From NCBI GenBank assembly GCA_024220525.1, contig JAMYWO010000222.1:44994-69400 (forward strand): a stretch of 24,407 nt of DNA, in the 5' to 3' direction. Source of the DNA: Cochliopodium minus (lineage: Eukaryota > Discosea > Himatismenida > Cochliopodiidae). The position numbers and the translations under genes were made by a program. The notes beneath the pieces were generated by a model. It saw nothing but the letters and a program-made list of their open reading frames with translations. It made no database searches and had not been told where the DNA came from. Positions 10,276-19,049 of this stretch are shown here, piece after piece (the first letter of the stretch is position 1; the number at the start of each line of letters is the position of its first letter).

Positions 10276-11856
10276 TATATGAACCTTGGAAGTCTGTTTT
10301 CATATATCCACGACAAGGAAAAAGAAATGACAGGCAAACTCAAGCTCTCCATCTCCAAATCCATCGCAGAGGGAATGAATTTTTTGCACAGCAGGAACCC
10401 TCCCATCATACATCGTGACTTGAAAAGCCCCAACGTAAAATTTTTTTTTATTTTATTTTTATTTTTTTATTATTATTTTTATTTTTTTTATTTTTTCATT
10501 TTTTTAATATTTATTTTTTTCATTTTTTTTAATTTTAAATTTTGTTCTTTTTTGTAGGTTCTTCTCCATCTCACTGAAGACAACAAAATTATAACCAAAG
10601 TAACTGATTTCGGACTTTCGACAAGCGTTTCGGAAATCACAGGAAGAGTGGTCGATAATCCAGTAAGATTTTTTTATTATTAATTTTAAAAACTTTTTTA
10701 TTTTTTTTTTGTAAAAAATTTTTTCATATTTTTTTTTTCATTTATTTTTTTGAATTTAATTTGTGTTTTTTTTTGATTTTTTGATTTTTTTTCTAATCAA
10801 GGTTTGGTTGGCTCCAGAAATTATAAAAAGAGGAAAACACACAACGAGCAGCGACGTATATGCTTATGGAGTGATTTTGTGGGAGATTGCCACGCGTTCA
10901 CAATTTTTTTCAGAAATTACTTTTCAAACAGAAATCGAAGAGAAAGTGCTTGCTGGTAAAAAATCCAATATTTTTAAAAAAAAAATTATTTTTTATTTTT
11001 TATTTTTTATTTTTTATAAAAGGTGAAAGACCAAGCATTCCCCAGGACATTTGCTCCAAAATCATATCTCTGATTTTAAAATGTAAAATTTGTTTTGTCA
11101 TTAATTTTTTAATCAAATAATATTATTATTTGATTAATTTTTTCATTTCTCATTCATTTACTTATTATTATTAAAATTATTTTATATTTATTATTTATTA
11201 ATTTATTATTTTTCATCATTTTATCATTTTTTTTATATTAATTTATCATTTTTTATTATTTTTTTAATTTTAATAAAATAATTTATTTCTAGTTAATTTT
11301 TATAATTTATTTCTAGTTAATTTTTTTTTTATTTGGATTTTTTTAAGAATTATTTTTTACATTTTTTCTTTTTAAAAAGGTTGGTCTTCTGAACCAAAGA
11401 ACAGACCCAATTTCTTGGAAATAGTGGACGGCCTGTCCATTCTCTCGAACTTTGACACCAACGAGAGCGTGGTGATAGAAAAGGAGCCTTCTGACAGTGA
11501 AATCAACCTCGACAAACTCAACAACAAAAATAAAAAAAATCTGAATAATGACAATGATAATAATTTTTCAAACAATAATTCTCCAAATCAAAAAATGTCA
11601 AGTATAACTATTGGTAAAAAAAAAGCAATTTATTTTTTATTAAAGTATTTTTTATTATTTATTATTTATTTTTTATTTTTTAATTTTATTTTCTTTTTAT
11701 TTAGAGAACTTGGTTACACCAAATAGTTTTTGGGAAGATGAGAACGACTCTTCTTACGATGAACAAAGAGCCAGTTTCATTTTGGATCTCATTTCCACCA
11801 ACAAAAGCAAAAAGAACAACAAAAACAAACAAATGAGAAATCTGAGGAGCAATTAA
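10276..11856 (+). CDS. Roco-type (TKL) protein kinase, C-lobe only, 5' missing
   Basis: Six exons: 10276-10434, 10558-10662, 10802-10955, 11023-11082, 11380-11613, 11705-11856. The first begins after AAAG at a phase-0 acceptor and starts YMNLGSLFSYIHD, the kinase hinge and alphaD. Then follow IIHRDLKSPN (catalytic loop), TKVTDFGLS (DFG), a short activation segment, VWLAPEII (APE), SSDVYAYGVILWEIATR, GERPSIPQD and CWSSEPKNRPNFLEIV. The layout, including the DNPVW segment before the APE motif, resembles Dictyostelium Roco kinases. A tail of about 110 residues follows, rich in Asn and Lys. No glycine loop, VAIK lysine or alphaC helix occurs upstream: the preceding gene is ERGIC3. Hence it is an orphan C-lobe, either a fragment placed wrongly by the assembly or a rearranged copy. 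Its first exon would join in phase with the end of the Roco gene at 24294. Confidence 0.85.
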
Positions 11857-12255
11857 TTAGAAATTTTATTTTCTAAACAAAAATGTTTTTTTTCACATGG
11901 AAATTTTTATTTAATCTCCTTTTTTTATATTTTTTTTTGTAAACAAACCACTTTTTAATAAAATAAATTATTTTTTGTAAAAATTTTAAACATTTTTAAC
12001 CTGTCAATCAAAACCATTTTGGTTTATTTCTGTAGTTGAAGTCCCCTTAGAGCTACCATCCTTTCTCATATTCCTCCTTAAGTCTGTTCCTTTCCTCCTT
12101 TCTTTTTTCTCTATAAAATTTTCAGAGAAATGTTTAAATGAAATTTCTTTTAAATGATTAATTGATGCTTCTGAGATTTTGTTTGATCTAAACCCAATAC
12201 AACAACTATTACACCCATATACAACCACATTTCTTTTAATTTTTGAATTAAAAAA
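11857..12255. other. Intergenic stretch, possible small minus-strand gene
   Basis: This 399-bp stretch is less AT-rich than other spacers, which hints at coding or conserved sequence. On the minus strand an open frame runs from about 12240 to 12004 with a cluster of cysteines (YGCNSCCIGF) and a basic, Lys/Arg/Glu-rich tail. No family was recognised and a splice model could not be fixed, so no CDS is called. Confidence 0.3.
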
Positions 12256-12577
12256 ATGATAAAAAAGAAAAGAAAAAAAATGGATCAAGAAATTACTGAT
12301 GAAGAAAATGGACAAGATTTAAAGAAGAATTTGAAAAATGAGAATGAAGAGGATAAAACCATTGCGGAGATTATTTTGGGAAGATTGAAGAATAATTTGA
12401 AAGATTTGAAGAGATTCAAACATCTCACCTTCAAAGATAAGAAGGGAAATGAAATTCTTTTTTTGGAGGAGATTCTCATTTTAAAGGATTTGAATGTGTC
12501 AAAAATTGAGAAATTAATCTCTCTGATGGAAGAAAAATCTTCATTGGTAATAAGAGATTATTTGATGAGAAATGATC
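12256..12577 (+). pseudogene. Third copy of BTB-TLDc first exon, truncated at assembly N
   Basis: The ATG at 12256 opens a new N-terminus (MIKKKRKKMDQEITDEENGQ) that then becomes almost identical to exon 1 of copy 2 (from EDKTIAEIILGRL through SLVIRDYLMRND). At the nucleotide level identity persists to 12577, one base before the N; copies 1 and 2 continue CTTTGTTTTGATGAATTGG there, whereas this copy changes abruptly to a TTATTTAAT repeat. The rest of exon 1, the BTB domain and the TLDc domain are absent. It is most likely a real paralogue cut by an unsized gap and not a functional short gene. Confidence 0.75.
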
Positions 12578-12578
12578 N
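12578..12578. other. Single ambiguous base (N) marking a likely assembly gap or join
   Basis: This is the only N in the window. The left side is BTB-TLDc exon 1, the right side is minisatellite and then a RasGEF gene that lacks its 5' part. Both genes are cut, which is what an unsized scaffold gap would give. Confidence 0.75.
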
Positions 12579-12719
12579 TATTTAATTTATTTAATTTATT
12601 TAATTTATTTAATTTATTTAATTTATTTAATTTATTTAATTTATTTAATTTATTTGATTTATTCAATTTATTTGATTTATTTAATTTATTTAATTTATTC
12701 AATTTATTTGATTTATTTT
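12579..12719. repeat. 9-bp minisatellite (TTATTTAAT)n
   Basis: About 15 tandem 9-bp units with a few TTATTTGAT and TTATTCAAT variants. Because 9 is a multiple of 3 it gives a long open frame of Leu-Phe-Asn repeats, which is an artefact. It probably lies in an intron of the RasGEF gene, directly before the acceptor at 12728. Confidence 0.9.
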
Positions 12720-12728
12720 TTAAAATAG

Positions 12729-13590
12729 TAAAAAAAAAATTCAACTTGAACAACTGCTATGCGATCGTGGCAGCCATCAACAGTAACTCCATCACAAGAA
12801 TGAAGCAATCATGGAGCAAAATAGGAAGTGAGAACAACAAAACCTACCAAACTTTCCAACAACTCTGTGATCTCTTCAACCCCCAAGCAAACATGAAGAA
12901 TTTAAGGTAAAAATTCAAAAAAAATTCATTTTTTCATTTAAATTTATTTTTAATTTTAATTTTTTATTTTAATTATTTTATTTTATTTAAATTATTTTAA
13001 TTCTATTATTAATTATTTTATTTCTAATTATTTTAATTTTAATTTTAGTTCTGTTTAATTTTTTTTAATTCTCCATTTAAATAATTTTTCATTTAGGAAA
13101 TTCATTTCTTTGCATCCTAACGAGATTGTTTGTCCCTTTATTGGAATGTATACTAAAGACATCTTTGGAATCGAAGAAAACAATAAGTAATGAAAACAAA
13201 AAATAATAAAATAAAGAATAAAAAAAATAAAACGATAAATAAAATAGAATAAAAAACTAATAATGGAAATAAAGAAATATTTTATTAAACAATTTTTTTT
13301 TTTTAATAAAAAAAAAAAGAAATTATTTGACGGAAGGAATTATAAACTTTGAAAAGATGGAAATGCTATCAAATGTGATCGAAAGCACACTCAAATTTCA
13401 ATCGATACCTGACGTGAAGAAAAAAATTTCGAACATGTTCGTCAAAAACGAAAACCTTGTTTCCGATCCCATCTATAAGTATGAGGCTATTGGAGATGAA
13501 CATTTGTATCGTTTGTCTTTACAAAGAGAGGCTAAAAATCAGAATTTTAATAATCCTTTGTTTTCGATCGAAACTAACAAGAAAAATTGA
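12729..13590 (+). CDS. RasGEF (CDC25-homology) domain protein, 3' part
   Basis: Three exons, 12729-12906, 13097-13186 and 13320-13590, with phase-2 introns throughout. The product reads NNCYAIVAAINSNSITRMKQ and SWSKI (core RasGEF helices around the Ras-binding site), LRKFISLHPNEIVCPFIGMY and TKDIFGIEE (the conserved P-F-x-G-x-Y-x-x-D segment), then LTEGIINFEKMEMLSNVIES (the INFxK signature) and a C-terminal LYRLSLQREAK ending. These proteins catalyse GDP release from Ras-type GTPases. About 180 residues, roughly the C-terminal two thirds of a catalytic domain, are present. The RasGEF-N domain, the first catalytic helices and any upstream modules are lost at the gap, so substrate class cannot be told. 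Confidence 0.85.
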
Positions 13591-14041
13591 TCAAAGTTTG
13601 AAAGGAAATTTGAATTATTTTAATTTTCATTTTACCTTATTTCTTCTTCAATTTTCTTTTTTTTATTTATTTTCTCTTTCTTTCTCCCTCTCTTCTTTTA
13701 TAAAGTTTTTTTTCTTCTTCTCAATAAACAAAATATTTTATTAAATCAACTTTTATTAAAATCTTTCCTTGAAATTATTTGTTATCAAAGTAAATGAATT
13801 TTTTAAAAAAATACAATTTTTCTTTCACTTTATTACGATAAACGAGACAATTCTTTCTTCCCACGTCAAAGTCTCATGAAACTTGTGGAAATAAATTGGA
13901 TTCCAATTTACGAAAAATTTTTTTTGGATCTTAACTTTTCTGTTTCAATGAATCATAAAAGTAAAGATTGTTGACTAAGAAGTTGAATTACCCATTTCTT
14001 GAATTAAATAAAAAATAAAATAAAAAAAATTGAATTTGATA
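13591..14041. other. Intergenic region containing SPRY-gene remnant
   Basis: After the RasGEF stop comes T-rich sequence to about 13820; from 13825 to 14005 a decayed copy of the end of the downstream F-box/SPRY gene is found (separate entry). Confidence 0.6.
13825..14005 (+). pseudogene. Decayed 3' end of an F-box/SPRY gene copy
   Basis: The DNA matches 14853-15058, the end of the intact neighbour: shared blocks include AAACGAGACAATTCTTTC, GAAACTTGTGGAA, GTTTCAATGAATCATAAAAG and GTTGAATTACCCATTTCTTG. Deletions (about 25-30 bp after the first block, smaller ones later) and a frame-disrupting change in the final codons destroy the frame. No 5' part is visible upstream. Confidence 0.85.
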
Positions 14042-15058
14042 ATGGAGACTTATTTCCATTTACTTCCCAAATTTGTATTATCTCATCTTTTTTCTTTCAT
14101 TTCTTTCAATGAAATTTCGAAATTAGAAAGGATATGCAAATCAATCAAAATATTGATTGAAACAAAAGAGATATGGAAAACAATATGCCAAAGATATGGT
14201 GTTGATATAGAAGTGAATGAAAAGGACAAGAAAAATTGGAAAGTTTATTTCAAAGAAAATTATAAAACTTTTTCACAAACTCATAAATGGAAACAAAACT
14301 ACCAATTTGATGAATTCAATAGAAAAGCAACTTTGAAAGATGAAGAGAATTACAAACATTTTGTTCTTCCTCTCAAACAAAGTATAAAAGAAATAACAAG
14401 AATTGATTTTGAAATAATCAAATATGAACCAGGATTATGGATAGGATTATACAATCAAAAAACAGCAAAAGATGTAAGAGAAAAAAAATGTTTTTTTTTT
14501 AAAATATAAATAAAAAAATCATTTTGTTGAAAAAGAAAATTTAAAATTGAAAATTACATTTTTTTAAAAAAATTTTTTGATTCAAACTAAACATCTCACC
14601 TTTTTTCTTTTTATTAAACATTCTAAATGCATTTTTTATTTTAGGATGATTGGCTTGGAGGAGGAAAAGGAACAATAGGTTGGGGAAATTGCAAACAAGG
14701 AAATTACAAAATTTTTTATGAGTGTAAAACTTTTTTTCTACACAATTTGAACTTTCCTTTACTAAAAAGTTTTTTCAAAACAAAAAAAGATTCTATGATG
14801 TTGAAAATTAGAAACATCCAACTTGGATCTTATGATGAAAAAGATATAGTTTCACTTTATTTCGACAAACGAGACAATTCTTTCCATTACTTTTTGAATT
14901 ATAAACTTCCTCCCATGTCAAAGTCTTATGAAACTTGTGGAATTAAAGTGGATTCCAATTTCTATAAAAATTATGAGGATCTTTTCTTTGCTGTTTCAAT
15001 GAATCATAAAAGTAGTGTAAAGATTGTTGACTCAGAAGTTGAATTACCCATTTCTTGA
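14042..15058 (+). CDS. F-box and SPRY-like domain protein
   Basis: Two exons, 14042-14473 and 14645-15058, phase 0, 281 aa. The ATG at 14042 was chosen because the conserved decayed copy at 15091 starts at the equivalent codon. Residues about 5-50 look like an F-box (LLPKFVLSHLFSFISFNEIS, then LERICKSIKILI and IWKTICQRYG), which would bind Skp1 of an SCF ubiquitin ligase. The rest resembles SPRY: PGLWIGLYNQ, GGGKGTIGWGNC, DIVSLYFDKRDNSFHYFLNY, EDLFFAVSM. F-box/SPRY proteins such as Fbxo45 use SPRY to pick substrates. The first exon has a reading frame with typical Lys-rich composition. Both flanks carry decayed copies, indicating a tandem array with a unit of about 1.05 kb. Confidence 0.72.
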
Positions 15059-15090
15059 ATTAAAAAAAAAATCAAAAATTGAATTTGATA

Positions 15091-15192
15091 ATGGATACTT
15101 ATTTCCATTTAATCCCCAAATTTGTATTATCTCATTTTTTTTCTTTCCTTTTTTTAAATGAAATCTCAAAAACAGAAGAGATATGCAAATAA
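15091..15192 (+). pseudogene. Decayed 5' start of an F-box/SPRY gene copy
   Basis: The frame reads MDTYFHLIPKFVLSHFFSFL and stops at TAA (15190-15192) after 33 codons. It matches the first 33 residues of the intact gene, including the leader AATTGAATTTGATAATGGA. Homology is lost shortly after the stop. Together with the remnant upstream it shows that a tandem array has collapsed to one working gene. Confidence 0.85.
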
Positions 15193-15311
15193 TTTTAGAA
15201 AAATAATGTTAGAATCAAAACTATTTTTAATTAGATAGTTGATTTTTTGGATTATATATATTGAGATCTCTTTCTTAATTTTATTTGTTTTGATATAATA
15301 AAAAAAAAAAA

Positions 15312-15997
15312 ATGGAAAAAGCACCAAATCCTCCATTAAGTGCAAAGAAGATCAAGAAGAATAAAAAATTCCCAAAATTATCACATCCAATGCCCCAAAC
15401 TCCCCAACAATATAAACTAATTTATCCTTGGAGAAAATTTTATCCCCTTGCCATCTTTGCATCCTTTGTGACTGGTGCTATTATAGAATATAGTATCATA
15501 AAATCAGGCTTCTGTAGGTTTTTCTTTGATATAAATTAATAATATTTCAAAATATCCTATTCATAATAACAAATTACAAAACTCAAACATCATCAAAATG
15601 AGAAAATAATTATAAATAGAGCAAATAAATTAATGTGGTTTCTTATTTTCCTATCATCTTAATCATTCTTTCACATATTATAACCCACGTATATAATCAA
15701 AAAAGAATTCCAAAGAAAATTCAAATGATATCTTGCCTTTAATTTCATCAATTAATAATCTTTTAGATGATATGATGAAGATCTCAAGCTATAAAAAAGT
15801 CAATGAGTTTGAAACAAAGCTCAAAGAAGCAAAAAGAGATCCAGAATTGGCAGAAAGAATGAAAGTAATTAAAGAGATGGAATTAAAGTATCAAAAAGCA
15901 TTAAAGGTAAACAAAAAAAAAATTAAAACAATTAAATTTAATTTAAAATAAAAAAAAACAATAGGAAGTTGAAGAAAGAAAGAACAAAAAAAATTAA
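15312..15997 (+). CDS. Small single-pass membrane protein, possibly SMIM4/UQCC5-type mitochondrial factor
   Basis: Three exons, 15312-15513, 15767-15906 and 15965-15997, give 124 aa. The N-terminus is basic and proline-rich (MEKAPNPPLSAKKIKKNKK). A YPWRKFYP stretch leads into one TM helix (LAIFASFVTGAIIEYSIIKS), and the splice joins GF to Y giving the GFYDM sequence. The second half is a highly charged coiled helix (NEFETKLKEAKRDPELAERM, KVIKEMELKYQKALKEVEER). The GAxxEYxxIKxGFY pattern after the TM helix resembles small mitochondrial inner-membrane proteins of the SMIM4/UQCC5 kind, which help complex III assembly. That is an inference from short motifs. What supports the gene itself is the exact phase fit of all three exons and the A-rich context before the ATG. 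Confidence 0.65.
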
Positions 15998-16194
15998 AAA
16001 AAAAAGTTGTTTTATTTATTAATTTTTATTTGACTCTTTTTTTTTTTTTTTTTTATTAATTTGGTTTTTCCTTTGGCTTTTCAAAGTTTTTATAAAGAAA
16101 AAAGCATATTAAATAATTTATAAAAAAAATAAAAAAAAGATAAATTAATACTAAGAATATTTTTATCTTTTTTTTTATTTTTCCTTTTTTTCTT

Positions 16195-18566
16195 TTATTT
16201 CTTTTCGAGTTGCTTGACCTTTTCTAAAGCGGAACTTTTTAGATGCTCGTATTTTCTACGAATAGACTCCACCTCCATGTCTACTTCCTTGTCTAGTTGA
16301 ACCAACATCTGTTCGAGTTGTTTCTTATCGTACTGAGAAAAATCTTTTGGAGGACCAGTCAAAAGGCTGTCTGATTTATCTATTATCCAAAAAATAATAT
16401 AATAAAATAAATGTCAAAAAAAATAAAATTCAAAAAAAAATAAAATTCAGATAAATCCAAAATTATTTTTTGAATATTTTCAATGAAGAAGGTTACTGAT
16501 GTTGGAGTTGGTGATCATTGTTCCGTCAGAACTAGAAAGTGTGTTATTGTTTTCTTTGTGGTGGAAAAGAGTATTGCTGTTGGACTTGGTTGGCTTTTGA
16601 CTCGTACTTCCTCCTTCCTAAAAATAAAAAAATAAAAGATCAAAATATTAGTAAATATAAAAATTAAAAAATGAAAAAATTTCAAAAAAAAAAAAAAATA
16701 AAATTTAAATTTGTTTTACCTCAGAGTCCTCTTCTTCTTCAGAATCAAAACCCAAAGCAAGCTCTCTTGAACCAGCTTGACGAATCAACTCGGCAGTTTG
16801 ATCGATGATGTCTTGTAAAGAGGAAGTAGGTTTGGCATTCTTGAGAAAGTTGTGGCTCAACAAATCTTTAGCGAAAGGTCTCTTCTCAGGGTTTTTAACT
16901 AAACATTTGGAGAGAAAGTCGTTGAATTCTTCTGGCCAGTCTTTTGGCTCGTCCAAAGTTGGAGGGCTGTTTTGTGGGATCATGAAGATCGCTCTCATTG
17001 GATGGATGTCGCTGAGTGGAGGTTCTCCTTGTGCCATTTCCTGATGAAGAAATATAAAAAAAAATCAAAAAGATTAATTTAGAATGATTTAAATGAAAGA
17101 TATGAATCAATCTCATTATATTTGTTAATGTTTTTTCCGTTTGGATATAAAGTGATTATATAAAATTATAATTTTATTTCAAGAAAAAAAAAACGTATAA
17201 TTTATAATTACAATAGCAGTGATTCCAAGTGACCAAATATCTGCTCTGACATCATATCCTATCTCTTGTATGACTATAATAAAAGAAGATTAGGTAAATA
17301 TAAAGATTTAAGAAAAAGCATTTTTGAATATACCTTCAGGAGCCATCCAATACTAATCATATGAATAAATAAAGATTAATAAGCTTTTTGAAATTCAATA
17401 AGAAAATATTTTTTACAGGAGTTCCAATAACTGTGATTCTCTTTCCCATTTTTTCAGATATAGTACCAGCAATACCAAAATCAGCTAAATTTGGAAATAA
17501 TAGTGAGTTTTAAAGTTTTGAATAAAGAAGGTGTATATATTTTAAAATGAGAAGATTCAATGAGATGCTTTTAGATGAATATTCGAAATTAATTGATATA
17601 TTTCTTCATCAAATTGTTGTGAAGTATTTTTAAAGTATTATTACTGTATAATTTTTTAAATGGAGGTATTATATTGCATTGTAAAAGGTATTTGGAAAGT
17701 AATCAAAAGATTTAAATTCAATATTATGAAAATTATTTTTCTATACCCAATTTTACACCTCCTTTTTCAGACAATAGAATATTTCCTGATTTGATATCTC
17801 TGTGTATCAATTTATTATTGTGAAGATACATCAATCCATTGATTACTTCTTTGATAATTGTTTGAATTATAACGGCAGCCAATGTTTTTTGTCTAATTTT
17901 GATTATATCTGCAACAGATCCTACCTATAAAGTGAAATTATATAATCAAATTCTTCTTAAATTTGAGATCTTCTATGAATTTATAAATGATCAATTGGTA
18001 AAAATTGGAAAGAATTGGTTATAATGATAAATATTTTTATATTTTATAAATTATATTGAGATCAAATTAGAAATCTTTATTACCCCACAGTATTCCATAG
18101 CAATCTATAAAGGAAAAAAAATCAGCATAATGAAAAATATAAATATAGAATACAGTATTATAATAATTTATAAGAAAAGTATGAAAATAAAGATATAAAA
18201 TTGTTTTTTGAACAGATCTTGTATCTAAATTAATAATCTATATGTTACCCATAATCTTTCATCTTTCAAGAATGATCCATAATATTCGACAATAAATTCA
18301 CTTTTTAAATCTTTCATTATATTTACTTCCTTTATTAAATTATTTGATTCTTCTTCCAACTCTACAACTTTAATAGCACATAATGTACCACTTTGTTTAT
18401 GAATGGCCTTCCATACAGTACCATAAGAACTAAAAAGAAAAAATGTTCAAAAGAATGAAAAGTTTAATTTTTATATTGGTATAAACCCTTCTCCCAATTT
18501 CTCCATCAATCCAAATACTTCCAATGGATCAGATTTTTGATCGAAATCTTTCAAGACAATACTCAT
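16195..18566 (-). CDS. Hippo/MST (STE20 GCK-II) serine/threonine kinase with SARAH domain
   Basis: Ten exons on the minus strand: 18566-18487, 18429-18249, 18104-18084, 17924-17747, 17484-17417, 17352-17334, 17273-17212, 17040-16720, 16617-16497, 16379-16195; total 411 aa. Two are micro-exons (21 and 19 nt). Kinase motifs in order: LGEGSYGTVW (glycine loop), CAIKVVE (catalytic Lys), IKEVNIM (alphaC Glu), [40 protein letters not shown] (activation segment with the Thr phosphorylated in MST), [31 protein letters not shown] (near-diagnostic of MST1/2/Hippo), [10 protein letters not shown]. An acidic-serine linker leads to a C-terminal SARAH helix ([38 protein letters not shown]). MST/Hippo phosphorylates MOB1 and LATS/NDR kinases and dimerises through SARAH; Dictyostelium KrsA is a close functional analogue. 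Complete and apparently intact. Confidence 0.95.
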
Positions 18567-19049
18567 TTTTTTTATATATTATTTTTTTTTTCTGAATATT
18601 TCCATCCTCTTTATAAAATTAAATTTAATTTTTTTAATCTTCCTTGTTAAATTTTTGAATCTGGGTTTAAAGGAATAGAAGATATATGAAGGATAATTCA
18701 TGAATTTATATCAAGGAGATGTTATAAAATTTATATAATCCACAATAAAAAAAAAAAAATCATTGTTGAAAAAAGAAAGAAAACAAAATATATTCCAAAA
18801 TACAATCAAATTAGATCATTTCTTTTCAAAACCTTTTTAAAATAACAACTGTATAATCAATCATACTAAATAAAGGGTAAAAAATAACAAACAAACGGTT
18901 AATAATATTAATCATCCTATCAAAAATGACCATATATCAAATCATCAATTAAAACCAATAACATCAAATATTAATTAATTCCCTTTTCATATTTCCATCC
19001 TAAAATATAATATAATTTCTTTTTATATTTTTTTCCATATTCCTTAGAA
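18567..19049. promoter_or_regulatory. Divergent intergenic region between Hippo kinase and Roco gene
   Basis: 483 bp between two head-to-head signalling kinase genes, so likely to hold both promoters. AT-rich with A and T tracts. No defined motif could be named. Confidence 0.4.

Noticed and set aside
12004-12315. 103-aa minus-strand ORF with a cysteine cluster
   Set aside because: Its start overlaps the BTB-TLDc third-copy exon in a shadow frame; the lower part may be coding but no consistent model could be built.
12572-12910. Open frame encoding Leu-Phe-Asn repeats followed by a globular part
   Set aside because: The repeat is a 9-bp minisatellite that stays open by arithmetic; the globular part is a RasGEF exon starting after an AG at 12728.
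16805-17116. Plus-strand and alternative minus-strand ORFs over the Hippo kinase exon 8
   Set aside because: Shadow frames; the frame with [12 protein letters not shown] is clearly the real one.
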